A DNA stretch of 64,000 nucleotides from Elmis aenea (taxonomy: Eukaryota; Arthropoda; Insecta; Coleoptera; Elmidae). The notes beneath the pieces are model-generated. The model searched no databases. It had not been told where the DNA came from and worked only from the letters and a program-made list of their open reading frames with translations. The stretch lies in contig OX393580.1 in NCBI GenBank assembly GCA_947652605.1, forward strand, positions 18,310,159 to 18,374,158. Reading direction: 5' to 3'. Of the stretch, positions 32,571 to 44,964 are shown in pieces (position 1 is the first letter of the stretch; each line of letters opens with the position of its first letter). The position numbers and the translations under genes are program-made.

Positions 32571-33874
32571 TAGAGGTGGGCGATCATCGAAATTATATCG
32601 ATATACGTATTTCTTAAATATTGGGGAAAAAATCGGGAGGTGATTCCTTATCAAAAATTAAGTGGGGTATTTCATATTAAATGTTTTCCTTAGACGTCTC
32701 CTTTCGGAGTTACACCTTCCTAAAGGGAAGCGGAAAATTAGGTTTTTATTTTACGTGTATTTCTAAAATTTTGGATTAATAATTTGGTATATGTCTTATA
32801 CTTATTAAAAGATTTCTCATAGTAATATTTTCAATCATCTCGCACCTTCACAGGAGGCTGAAATGTGCGACCCCTGTTGGTTTTTTTATCAAAACTTTTT
32901 GTGGGTTAAAATTTTTTGCAATTTAAATTATTTTTGAAAGCCAACTTTATTTAGATTTGTTTTTATTTTTTAACTTTTCTCGTAAAACCTACAGTTTTTG
33001 GTTAAAAAATAAAATAAGTAACCATGCACCATTAAATATTCCAATATAAATCGATTCATTTTGGTGGTTTATATTAATATGGGGTAGAATAGACGGGCGT
33101 TTGCGCATTGTCGACCCGTAAACGTCAAAATGAAATACATCCGTCAATTCCATCCAATATGAACATAAACAAACCATGGTAACCACCAAAATGAATTGTT
33201 TTTTATTGGAATATTTTATAGTGCATGCTTACTTATTTTATTTTTTACTCCGAAACTGTAGGTTTTGCGAGAAAAAATAAAGAATTAAAAAAGTTTCTAA
33301 ATAAATAAAGCTTTCAAAAAAAAATTCAATTGCAAAATTTTAACCTATCCAAATGATTAAAAAAAACAACAGGGGTCGCACTTTTCACTTTCAGCCTCCT
33401 GTGAAGGTGGGAGATAATTGAAAATATTACTATGAGAAACCTTTTAATAAGTATAAAACGTAACGTCTACCAGATATCATTCACCTAAATTTATCCAATT
33501 TGAGAAAGATAATAAAAACCTAATTTTACCGCTTCCCTTTAGGGGGAGTGTAACTCCGAAAGGAGATGTCTAAGGAAAAAATTTTATATGAAAGACCACC
33601 CTTAATTTCAAAAAGACATCGCCTTACGAAATTTTTTCGCAATATTTAAGAAACTATATCGATATGTCGATATAAAAGGGGCGGTGAGTTAAAATAGTAA
33701 GTAAAAAACTGAAAAAGAGACTGATGACCAAAAAAAAAAACTTTTCGCCCCTATTTTTGTTGTCCATACCACGAAATGTCGATATATCGAAAAATATCGA
33801 AATATCGAATATCGAAAAATGTCGATATTCCGATATATCGATATGTCGATATATCAATATATCGCCCACCCCTA
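32571..33874. mobile_element. hAT-type element with CGATAT subterminal repeats, carrying a nested palindrome
   Basis: The ends are TAGAGGTGGGCGAT and ATCGCCCACCCCTA (one mismatch). The flanking 8-mers GTATTTAC (32563-32570) and GTGTTTAC (33875-33882) match 7 of 8, as expected for a hAT duplication. Both subterminal zones are full of TATCGATAT and CGATATATCG motifs (32600-32606; 33657-33862). Most of the interior is a separate palindromic element (32610-33654). No transposase. Confidence 0.8.
32610..33654. mobile_element. Palindromic element, family K, with short ends
   Basis: TA flanks both sides, and the ends read TTTCTTAAATATTG and CAATATTTAAGAAAC. The long inverted arms carry TTCGGAGTTACACC-type and GGTGGTTTATATT-type blocks. 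The copy at 53666-54720 shows the same arms but with an added GAGGGTG / CACCCTG at the tips. The arms are diverged and non-coding. Confidence 0.75.
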
Positions 33875-33882
33875 GTGTTTAC

Positions 33883-36800
33883 TGTACTATTTCTAATAAT
33901 ATTATTTTTTACAGACTTCGATCCTATTGGAATGCTACTTTTTGTTAAAAACTGCAACTACTTAGGGTGAGTAATTTTTAAATCACAAATTTGACCTACT
34001 TCACTCCTGCTAAGATTATAAAACAGTGCCTTAGTAAATGACTTTAAATTGTAGACTTACCTCTGAAAAATCCACAATTATTTGAATACGTAGATTACAA
34101 ATTATACTTAGGTTAGAAATTTTTCATACTTGACAGTTAAATTACCATATTTGGAACGTTTTTGGGTAATGCTTTCATATTTTTGGTTTTGGGGAAAATT
34201 GTAATCCTATGCGATTTCAATAAAGAAAATTGCAACTACACATAAACGTTGCAGCTATGCATTCATTATTGATTTAAGTCTCTTTGTCAATTATTTACAG
34301 TTGAAAATGATCATGCAAACTGTGTAATCCATGCAAATGCCAAAAGCTTTTCTATTTATGTTATGATATGTTCTTGTTTACATGTGCCGAGATATGCATG
34401 CATGTCGTTTGAGTAAACAAGTTTAGCAGTGGCATTACGTAGGATTTTGTAAAGTACTCATCTTGTAAGCTTTAGAGTTATTTGATAAATGATTTTAAAA
34501 GTTAGTTGTTTGTCTTTGCGTTTTAAAATTATTCATTCTTAGTTTGAACAAATTGATAGCGAATATTTGTAATAGGAAATTTCCAAAATATGGGTCTATG
34601 CATTTTACTCATTTTCAGTAAAAGTTTTAAAATCGTAATTTTGCCGTTCGTTGTAAAAATATTAATTATTACCTGGCATATCTACTAATTTAGTAAAAAG
34701 GCCAGCAAATAATTGCTTTACTTAAAAAAAAATACTAATGTGCAAATATTTTTAGTATTAAAATATTATATTTTATTTAAATAGCTACCTTAATTTACCA
34801 CAAGTCACATCTGTTATGTGTTATTACAAGAAAAGTCTGTGTTTAAGGTTTTATAATGAACCAATGCTTTTAAAAATGTCGGTATTCCTGCTAGCAATAA
34901 TCATCTTAAATGTTAATATCACGTAGTTATTATTTGAAACTTGTATTTAAGTTGATTCTAGAACACGATGTATCAAAAAATGTCGGTCAATAAATGGCCA
35001 CTAGTTTTTGAACCCTAATAGCTGACACTGTCTTGATTTGATGAACAAATCGTGTTTGTTTCGGTGTTTAATTCCAATAATCTTTGTTGTATTAATTAGG
35101 GTTGATTATTATCTATGAATTGTCGAAATGACAAATCGTTAGCTTCTGAAAATGATAGGTGTTAAACGAAGCGAAAAATTTTGTAAAAATTTTTCAATAG
35201 CTAAGGTGTTACTAACTATTTTTCCCATTTTTGAGTTTGAATACGCGTGTTTGAGTATGCAATTCTGCAGGGTGAAAGAGGTAACCTTTCTAGTATTCCA
35301 AAGAAAATTGTTTATATCCAAGTTAGGCCAAAAATTATCGTTCGTAAAAAAATTTAAACCAATTGCTTTAGTTTCCATTTGTTTCGAATTCTTGTCATAT
35401 TTTAGTGCTTTAAGGTTTTACTATTTTCTGTGCGATATAATATTTCTCGTGCCAGAAGAACGTTTAAGGTTGCTAGATCCGGTTTCTGCGTTGGCGAATA
35501 CACTATCGATTTGATTGTTCAACTATTGAGGTTAATGAAATTGGCTAAGGGTCGAAAACTTTGTTTTCATTTTGTGATTTTCCATCCCAAGTGGCTGTTA
35601 CGGTATCCTTTAACAACAAAAAAGCAGGACACAATCACAACTTCAGAGTTGATTTAAGTTTATTAGCTCAGGAAATTGCATTTTTGTTAATTTAGTACAG
35701 CTGAAGTCCTTAATAAAAGCTTGCTGATATGGTAAAAACGAAATTTTAATAGTTAGACGTAACTAAGCGGCTAAGTCTTTTTTCTAATACAAGTTACTGA
35801 AAAATGGAACAAAATTTTGGTCACCATGCACTGCACGCTTATATTTTATACCCTATGTGTTCTAAATCAAAGTTAGTTTTATAAGATTATTTTGCGTTTA
35901 ACAACTTTCATACCCCATTTCAATTTGTAAAGTTTGTGTTTTTCTAGCTTTAAAACAATAAACTTCTTGTGCAGCTAAAAGTGGTTGTAAACAAGAAAGA
36001 AAATAATTCTTATAGCTTCAACCAGGATTCACGACATCTCCAGCGTTTACATTTAACTGTAGACCACTTTCAGGTCCTAAACAAGTAAGAAATATATAGG
36101 ATACGTAATAAACATTGAGTTTAAATCTAAAAAGTTTATATAAAATTTGATAAGATTTGTTTAATACGAACCCTTTTTTCTTTTACAATTAGATGAAGCA
36201 TGTTCTTAAAAATTATATTTTACTTTGCTCTTCTGAACAAGGACAAAGCTTCAAATTTCAAAGTGACTTACAAAATTTTAAATTGAAATTAATGTGAAAA
36301 TTTTATTTCCCGCTTTCATGACACAATGTGAAGTGAAGGACAATTCATCTTCGAAATGGCTTGCGTTTCAGTTAATCTTTAATGGGAATAACATCTGCAG
36401 CAAGCACCATCTGCTAAAATCTCTTTGATTCGGGGACATTCCAGACTTTCCCATCATCAAAAATCGCGTATGTCATTTATATTATAAGTATGAGTTACAG
36501 AAATAAGCCAGTTCATTTGTTATTAATACTGACCGCTATTGGCTTTCACCTTGCAAGAAGTTAGAATTAATTGTGGTGTTAGAAAAAGCCACCTTTAAAA
36601 GACCTGGTTATATTTGTTAATAAAAAATGCCTGAGAATAAATTTCCCAAAGAAAACTTCACGTTTCTTGGATGTCATTGTATTTAACTGGATAAAGTGGC
36701 TTGAATAATTAATACAATCACTTTGGGTTCGGAAAAGTTTAACACGCAATGCAGAGAGCATCGTTTTTCAGTATTTATCCTGCGAAAACTTAAAAGAATC

Positions 36801-37229
36801 GCCAAGCAAATCCTTTATAGTTTATACAATATGTTCATGAGCCAGTCTTCTGTATATTAATAATAATTATATTTGAAAAAGCTTGTAAAAACTTTTTAAA
36901 AAAGCGTAAAACTTTCTTCTCGTGTAGGCAAAGGAAAATGTTGCACATAAACGAAGCGCTGTTGATTCTTTCTTAAATAATTTTCAAGAGTTATTCTTAA
37001 ATAAAACTTGCCCGGAAAAAATTGCTTTGCCCTCTAAACCAGAAAAAAAAATGTTTTAAAACGGCCTTTGTACTATTTTTATCATGTTTGCTTCAGTATG
37101 AACGAATACATGCAGTAATTTTCATTTTAATTTTAAAGCAACTTTAAAATACTTCAACGTTGTGGTAAAACATACTTACTTCATTGAGTTTGTGCAATTT
37201 TCAGGAAAGTAATCGCAAATTTAACCTAA
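33883..37229. other. No recognisable feature
   Basis: Over 3 kb of AT-rich sequence. The longest frame (35152-35514, 120 codons, ATG) is Phe/Leu-rich without recognisable motif and overlaps an equally long antisense frame. I call no gene. Confidence 0.45.
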
Positions 37230-37400
37230 TATACTGTGACGGACCGTACTGTACATAGGCCGCACTGTTGTGGAAGTACTTATGACTCTTATATCTTATA
37301 TTTATTGTTGTTAATTATGGCTCGTGATCGTCTTTGTAACGTGGTTGGACCCTCAAACGTTGTTTTACGATTTACGTAGTACACAGGTCTAGAGCAATTA
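37230..37400. repeat. Partial relative of the loop of the 13.5-kb TIR element
   Basis: The blocks ACTGTGACGGACC, GGTTGGACCCTCAAACGTTG, TTTTACG and TAGAGCAATTA correspond, inverted, to sequence at about 13680-13780 inside the ATTCACCGAA element. No termini are evident here. Confidence 0.5.
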
Positions 37401-38076
37401 GTACACAGTAAGCAACAAATAAAACACAACAATTTTAACAACAAACTCCTTTATTTTTCGACTGGCTGTACATTTCTCGGGGGTTGGATCTTAACTATCA
37501 GTGCGACTGTCTCAAGATTTTAGGTTCCCTGTTGCTGTCCCATTTTTATTGTAGTTGCATCTTTGTCATTCTTACCTATAAACAATTTGTGCGAGTAGTT
37601 TGTTCTACTTATGATGTACAACAAATCGTTTGTTGATTGACGAAACCCAAATGCTAGCATTGTAGGACCCAAGTTATGACTAATATTTTAACGTGAACGT
37701 GTTTTTCTTAAGTTGAAATCTTCATAACTTGGCCCTTCTGAAGTGTTAAATGTTTTAAGTAACTGATGCATCGCATTTGTTGCAATATTGTTCATTTAAA
37801 AGTAAATGAAATAACATTGAAGTAACATAAAATAATTGATCTCAGACACAATACAGGGTGGACCAAATTCAAATGTTTTACAGGGTATCTCAGTTACAGT
37901 AATAGTAAGCGAAAAGCTGATATCGGTCTCTTAAGCTTTTTTTTTGAGATAAGAACGCTCATGTTATCAGACTTTTTATATCGCTTTCCATTTTGGCACT
38001 AAAGACGAAAAATGAAATTTCATCATTTTTAAAAATTTGTTTTATTAAATATATTAAAATAGAACAAAATGTTATA

Positions 38077-39585
38077 CAGGGTGGTGCTTTTTTCGATGCT
38101 CACCATTGCTATCTTGGAAACAGTAAGAGATACAAGGTCGGTTAAATTAGAGAAAAGTTGCACATTTTTATGGCGATTAAGAATCTGAAAAGAAATCCTG
38201 GATATTTTGATTCGTTTTTGATTTATTACAAAAAAACTGAAAAATGTGAATATAGAAGAATATTATTATCTTCCCTACCATTGACGCTATTTCATTTAAA
38301 CTTGGTAACTTTATGTTTTTGACCGTCCTGGGTTTGATGAAGGCAACAGAAATTTTCTAAGCCTTCTAGATTTCAAGTTGCGATAGTCAACTTTTTTATT
38401 TCTTATGGCTGCCATATTGGATTTTTACACCATCAGACAGACAAAAAAATTAGCTTTTCAGATTGGTAACCAACATACCTTTTTTCTTTCAAAAAACTTG
38501 TTGAAATTTTAAAATTTGTGTAAATAATTCATAAAATCGAAAATGCTCTGAAAAACAATTGAAATTATAATATAAATCAAAGTGACACAACATTTTATAG
38601 GTCTAATAAAATAACGAAGTGACAATAAATTTAAAACACCAGATAAATAATTATTTAAATTGTTTAAAGTGCGCGCCGTTATGTATGATGTATTGGTTAG
38701 TCCTCAGATTCATTTCGTCCACTGCTTTTAGGATAGTGTGTCTCGAAATAGAGTCGAAAGCATTTTTGATTTTACGGCGAAGAAGTTCAATATTTTCCGT
38801 TGGGGTTGCATAAACAACATAAAAGTAATCCACAGGCGTTAAACATGGCGATCGCGGAGGCCAATGAACAGGACCAAACGTACCAAGTCATGCATTTTAA
38901 AACCGTACATCTAAATTAATATCGTTTTACAATGCGGGCGTTGTGACGACCAGCTCCTTCATGCTGAAACTACTGATGATTTTGAATTGTTAACAATAGC
39001 AATTCGCCTAACATATCTTCTAAATATGTTTCCAACAATCTTACTTTCGTTATCATTAGACCTATAAAATGTTGTGTCACTTTGATTTATATCATAGTTT
39101 CAATTGTTTTTCAGAGCATTCTCGATTTTATGAATTATTTACACAAATTTTAAAATTTCAATAAGTTTTTTGAAAGAAAAAAGGTATGTTGGTTACTAAT
39201 CTGAAAAGCTAATATTTTTGTCTGTCTGATGGTGTAAAAATCCAATATGGTGGCCATAAGAAATAAAAAAGTTGACTATCGCAACTTGAAATCTAGAAGG
39301 CTTAGAAAATTTCTGTTGACGTCATCAAACCCAGGACGGTCAAAAACATAAAGTTGCCACGTTTAAATGAAATAGCGTAAATGGTAGGGAAGATAATAAT
39401 ATTTTTCTAAAATCACATTTTTCAGTTTTTTTGTAATAAATCAAAAACGAATCAAAATATCCTGGATTTCTTTTCAGATTCTCAATCGCCATAAAAATGT
39501 TCAACTTTTCTCCAATTTAACCGACCTTGTATCTCTTACCGTTTCCAAGATAGCAATGGTGAGCATCGAAAAAAGCACCACCCTG
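38077..39585 (-). mobile_element. Palindromic mariner-related element, family B copy 2 (1509 bp)
   Basis: It has the same ends and arms as 8607-10120, with TA at 38075-38076 and 39586-39587. The loop transposase remnant runs on the minus strand, so the whole element is inverted relative to copy 1. By eye the two copies are highly similar throughout. Confidence 0.87.
38651..38966 (-). pseudogene. mariner-type transposase C-terminal remnant, copy 2
   Basis: The minus strand reads QHEGAGRHN near 38966. Further along comes a 60-codon frame (38651-38833) with MDYF, VYATPTENIELLRRKIK, SISRHTILKAVDEMNL and HFKQFK. The Glu in place of the catalytic Asp (QHEGA) is shared with copy 1, as is the missing segment between DYF and VYAT where complete mariner transposases have several more residues. 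Copy 1 has two extra residues at that point. Confidence 0.8.
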
Positions 39586-40397
39586 TATGGGTTTTTGATT
39601 AACATTTTAATGCTTATTTATAAACAAAATTAAATTTTTTTAGCGACCTTGAGATGCTGAAAACTTTTTTCTTTTAAATAGAAACCCCAGTTGGCCATGA
39701 CCTTATATGAAAGAGCGTTTTTTTAGCTTTTCAAAAATATATAATTTTTTATGTGTGTTGCAAAAAATAACAGATAGGCTGATTTTGTAAACATTTTAGC
39801 ATCAAAGTTTGCCATGATCTCGGAAATAAGTGATATTTGCAATAAGTAAAGAAGTAAGCGTTATAGTGGAGTAACTTTTTAAACTTTTAAGCAAATTCGT
39901 GTTTTTTACATTTTAACTGTTTAACGAAACCGTAGCAAACTTTGATAGCAAAATTTTCTTAAAATTAGCCATTATCTTGGTTATTTTTTGCAGCACATAT
40001 ATTCAACTATCTATTTAAGAATAGCTAAAAAACGTTTTTTTATATAAAGTCATGGCCAACTAGGGTTTCCATTTAAAAAATATATCATATCTCGAAAGTC
40101 AAGGTCGCTAAATAAAATTTAAATTTGTTTTTAAATTTGGCTTTGAAATGTTAATACAAAACCTATATAACATTTTGTTTTACTTAAATAAATAAAGAAG
40201 TTATAGTAAATTTCAAAAATAATGAAGTTTTATTTTTCGTCTAGAGTGCCAAAATGGAAAGCGATATAAAAATCTGATAACATAGGCATTCTTTTGGCAA
40301 AAAAATAGCCCAAGGGACCGATATAAGATTTTCGCTAACTATTATATTATGGTAACCAAGAAATCCCATAAAACGTTCGAATTTGGTCCACCCCGTA

Positions 40398-41785
40398 CAG
40401 CTAGACAAATGGCATATGCTGTAATCCTTTTAGTAACTATGTATATTTAATGATTAAATGCATGTCTATCCTTCGACGAAGCTTGTAATTTAGTTACAAA
40501 TGAACACTTTGTATTGTATTCACATTGTCCTGCATGATTGAAATTTTAATCGCCGACTAAATAAATCGGCATTGAACAGTGGTTACAGACCTGAAAGTAA
40601 ACAATTGTTGGATAATTCGTGTTATGTAAAATGCAAATTTAGTCGGACGTAAACAAATTTGTATGCAAAGTGGTTTAAAAGGCTTTTTTGTTGTAATGTG
40701 AAGCTGTGAGGTTCAGTCGCAAATTGTGCTTAATGTAATAGGTACGAGTACATCACAAAATTATTACAGTTACTATAAATAAATTGAGATAAAACTAGCC
40801 GGAAAAACATTACAATTAACTTTTTATTGGATTAGCTCAACATGTGAACTAATTCAAGAAACGTACAGTAACTAAATTTAAGTAATAATGTTTAATAGAC
40901 GATAATATAAAAAGCTTTTCCATGATCAACTATAAGTCCTATAACGTTAAACTACCAATTAAACATTTACAACTAGCTCTAAGTCGCGTTTTATGCGGTA
41001 AAAAACTAATAGTAGATCAGCCAAAACGGTTACTTTTTTAATTAAATGCTTAAGCGATTGATAATTAGATTAACTCCAAACTGTAACGAAAGTAGAACTG
41101 CCAGTTTTGTTGTGATATGTGTGATAGTACCGATTATTAGTTTAAGACAGTACTGACAAGACGACGTTATTGCAAATTACTTTCTTAAGCAGCTGAAATA
41201 AATTTAAAAATTGCTCTATAAAATACAAACGAAAGTGCGAATAAACCCTGATTCATTTCCAACAAATTTAACGAAGATCTTTGTAGGTATACAACATTTT
41301 TATTGTTTGTAAAGCGTACTACATAAATTATGGAAAACTGCACCGAAAAAGCGTATTCATTCAGCGGAAAGTAAAATTTACGGTTAAACTTTACACTTAA
41401 AAACACTAGCGCCAGAATGATGTACCATACTTTTAACTATTGCACTTCTCTTTAGGGTTTGTTACATAGTTCCAAAAGGTCATTGATGTTGGTTCTGTAA
41501 TTTATCAAACTTATCAAGTAAATACGGGAAGACATACCCGTTGACAAATGCAGATTTAACGTCTTATAACATAACTAACATAAGCCAACTCTAGATACAT
41601 TAAGTATTTAGTTTCAACAAAGATTCACAGTCAAGAATTAATAGCAGATTTTTTAATATTTAGACGCTGACAGTAACTTAGCTTTGCTATTATTGTTTAT
41701 TGTATAATCTTAAGTTCCTTTGACAAACTTTTGAATGGAAAGAAGGATGAACAACGTGATAACAGTGAAATAAACGAACTGGGCG
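40398..41785. other. No recognisable feature
   Basis: AT-rich; short frames only (for example 41185-41406) without motifs. Confidence 0.45.
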
Positions 41786-41789
41786 AAAG

Positions 41790-42290
41790 AGGGAAAAGGG
41801 AAGAAATCTAGAAGTCGCAGAGAATGTGCAAGAACAGGAAAAGGTCCAACCCCTAACGGAAAGCGAAATAACTAGAATAATTAGGAACTTCAAAAATAAC
41901 AAAAGCCCGAGAGAAGACAGAATAACAACAGAAATGAATGAATATGAACGTGAGGAACTACATGAAGAAATTACAAAACTATTGTTAGACATATGTCTCG
42001 AAGAAAAATCCCTAAAAGCTGGGCAAGGGTCATGCTTAGTACAATACTTAAAAACCGCGACAGAACAGTATGCGAAAACTACTGAGGCATAGCTCTCCTA
42101 AACACAACTTACAAGATACTTAAGAGAAACTCAGCAGCTATACCGAAAAGAACATAAGAGATTATCAATGCGGGTTCAGGACCAATAGATCGACCATAGA
42201 TCAGAATTGTACTTTAAAACTAATACAGTTGAGCCACTACGAATACAATACAAAACTTTTAGTTTGTTGATTGGTCGTCATGGATACAAC
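41790..42290 (+). pseudogene. RTE-like endonuclease/RT remnant, N-terminal RT part
   Basis: The frame at 41826-42092 reads PLTESEITRIIRNFKNNKSP, then EDRITTEM and ELHEEITKLLLDI. After frame changes come GIALLNTTYKIL and (42120-42200) DYQCGF/RSTIDQ-like DNA. These are the linker and first RT motifs of RTE-type elements annotated in insects as endonuclease-reverse transcriptase. The YxDD box and endonuclease are not present here. Multiple frameshifts. Confidence 0.6.
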
Positions 42291-42547
42291 ATAAACTACA
42301 ACGACCGGCCTACCTGATTTAACCCTTTCACTGTCAAACCCGTAAATATGCGTTGTGCAATAACATATTGCTATTGTCAAACCCGTAAATATACGTTATT
42401 CTGCCCCTCAGAGTTGAAATTCTGGTGAATGCGCCGGGTTAATAATTAAGCTAATTTTAAGACAAATTATTCATTATCTTTGTTACCTATTAGGGAAGTA
42501 ACAAAAAAGTGTTTTTCCACAAAAGTTGTTGGAATTTATTAGCTATA

Positions 42548-44959
42548 CAGGGTGAGTCACGACGGACGCGTCGGAGTTTTATGGCGAAACGGTTTATATT
42601 TTCCAATTTCTGTCGCTGTTAGATTGTGTAAGTCAATAAGGGCTACATTTTAAAAATATTTTTAAATATACAGGGTGCTCCAAAAAAGAATGCCATATCA
42701 AAGTTATACTTTTTCTTATGGAACACCCTATATATTTTTACATTTTTGGATTCCTCTTTAAATTTAATTCAAAAAATGTTTAAGGTCGTTTGCGTCTAAA
42801 ATCAACCGTTCTCGTGAAAATTGCATTTTCATGAAAATACAGTATTTTCAAAAATTTTCAACATTTGAAAACTTTGACAAGTCTGAAGAAATTCGCTTGG
42901 AGATAAGATTGACAATAGATTATGTAACACTTTGCACCACCTACATTTTTAAAATATTATACAGGGCGTTTTTTACGCTTGGTCAAACTTGTGAAAATTT
43001 AAACATCGATAACTCATTTTTTTTTAATACAACACCCTATATTTTTTTACACCGTCTTATAGAAAATTTAATTCTCTTTCGAAAACATTAAGGCTGTTTT
43101 TATTGTTAATTATTAGGGCAAAGTAATATTTTCAAGTAGGCTATGAAGGTAGACAGCGGTAATTTGAAACAATTGAAAGAAAAAACAAGACACTTATAAT
43201 TTTATCGTTTGACTACACACTTTTGACATATTTTTATAAGAAAGTTGTAGATTTACCATTTTTACGTTTAAATACAGGGTGTGTAAAAATTGGCGGAAGC
43301 GCTACACGTGGCGATGTTCTTCGTAAAATTCTAAGTCGAAAATCTTAATACGAAAATGTTGTACCATGCTTGCTGTGTCTGCAAGAGGTCCTCAAAGTTT
43401 TGACATTTAGTCCTTTAATAAGCGTTATTATTTAATACTCGCAAATGAAAAAGCTGCAATTTGGAATAAAAATAAATTTGGAATAGTATTTTTTCCTAGA
43501 TATTGTGTTCTTCCTTTCAAAAATTGGTGTTGAAAATATGTAAATCATTTGAATGAAAATAATACATATGGCAACATTGTCATTAGCTGTCATCTCTGTT
43601 TTTCTCGTAATTATTTCCAGTTTGTGTTTTACGATATCCAAAAGTTTGCAGCTATGTTTACGAACTAAAGGCTTTCAGTTGGAACAAAAATAGTTAATAC
43701 CTAAGTAAAAATTGCTGATAAAAAAATGTTCAAACGCAAATCAATGTATGCAATGTTGCCAATTTTTTTTTTCTTTAAATAGTTCCTGAGGTCATAGGAA
43801 TCATGGTACAACATTTTTGTATCAAGATTTTCGACTTAGAATTTTACGAAGAACATCGCCACGTGTAGCGCTTCCGCCAATTTTTACACACCCTGTATAG
43901 GTTTCTCATCAGGGCCACAATATTTTTCATATAAGTGAGTTTGATCGTTTGCCAAGTCCTAAAAACCGATTGATAATGTATTAGGTACGAGAACGGAACG
44001 CTGATTTAAAAAAAAAGTAATACCGACTTGTCTAATTTTGCATTTAAAAAAAAAACATGGTTGGTACTGTTTTCGGTAGAGTGTCGTAGTATCGTATCGT
44101 AAACAGACAAAAAATGGTTTATAGGATTTAGTAATTATCTTATAACACTGGTCCAATAAATAAATGCATAAATAATTTTAAGTTTAAGAAACCTCTATTT
44201 AAACGTAAGCATGGTAAAACTACAACTTTCCTATAAAAATATGTCAAAAGTGTGTAGTCAAACGATAAAATTATAAGTGTCTTGTTTTTTCTTTCAATTG
44301 TTTCAAATTACCGCTGTCTACCTTCATAGCCTACTTGAAAATATTACTTTGCCCTAATAATTAACAATAAAATCGCGATATCTCGGAAAATATCAATTTG
44401 AGGTGAAAAACAGCCTTAATGTTTTCGAAAGAGAATTAAATTTTCTATAAGACGGTGTAAAAAAATATAGGGTGTTGTATTAAAAAAAAATGAGTTATCG
44501 ATGTTTAAATTTTCACAAGTTTGACCAAGCGTAAAAAACGCCCTGTATAATATTTTAAAAATGTAGGTGGTGCAAAGTGTTACATAATCTATTGTCAATC
44601 TTATCTCCAAGCGAATTTCTTCAGACTTGTCAAAGTTTTCAAATGTTGAAAATTTTTGAAAATACTGTATTTTCATGAAAATGCAATTTTCACGAGAACG
44701 GTTGATTTTAGACCCAAATGACCTTAAACATTTTTTGAATTAAATTTAAAGAGGAATCCAAAAATGTAAAAATATATAGGGTGTTCCTTAAGAAAAAGTA
44801 TAACTTTGATATGGCACTCTTTTTTCGAGCACCCTGTATGTTTAAAAATATTTTTAAAATGTAGCCCTTATTGACTTACATAATCTAACAGCGACAGAAA
44901 TTGGAAAATATAAACCGTTTCGCCATAAAACTCCGACGCGTCCGTCGTGACTCACCCTG
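42548..44959. mobile_element. Large palindrome (family G) with concentric CAGGG ends
   Basis: The outer ends are CAGGGTGAGTCACGACGGAC and its inverse, with TA at 42546-42547 and 44960-44961. The arms are 42548-43272 and about 44196-44959. A 261-bp stretch in each arm (42831-43091 and 44416-44676) encodes the same 86 residues on opposite strands, so the arms are nearly identical there. Inside are two more facing pairs of TA-CAGGG ends: 42671/44836 (CAGGGTGCTCC) and 42962/44545 (CAGGGCGTTTTTTACG). The right arm has about 37 extra bases near 44375-44410. The loop carries a family A element. Confidence 0.88.
43275..43895. mobile_element. TIR element, family A copy 2 (621 bp)
   Basis: CAGGGTGTGTAAAAATTGGC at the left and its inverse at the right, with TA at 43273-43274 and 43896-43897. 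Nearly collinear with 994-1619. It sits in the loop of the large palindrome. Confidence 0.87.
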
Positions 44960-44964
44960 TATAA

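Larger units (their letters stand above)
37854..40395. mobile_element. Palindromic TA-flanked element (family D), with a nested family B element
   Basis: It opens CAGGGTGGACCAAATTC and closes GAATTTGGTCCACCCCG, with TA at 37852-37853 and 40396-40397. The arms match the 15562-21150 element (GGCCATGACTTTAT..., TGCCAAAATGGAA...). The family B copy (38077-39585) was inserted at a TA in its left arm. Removing it restores an element of about 1.03 kb. Non-coding. Confidence 0.85.

Noticed and set aside
33654..33970. Overlapping frames rich in Asp-Ile-Ser repeats
   Set aside because: They are translations of CGATAT subterminal repeats of the hAT element.
35152..35514. 120-codon ATG frame, Phe/Leu-rich
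   Set aside because: No recognisable motif, a comparable antisense frame, and low-complexity AT-rich composition; probably chance.
42320..42430. TTAACCCTTTCACTGTCAAACCC resembling a piggyBac end
   Set aside because: TTAA and a related internal direct repeat are present, but no inverted partner with TTAA was found.
42831..43091. 86-codon frame present twice as a possible conserved small protein
   Set aside because: The second copy is the inverted arm of the same palindrome, so identity reflects arm symmetry rather than protein selection.
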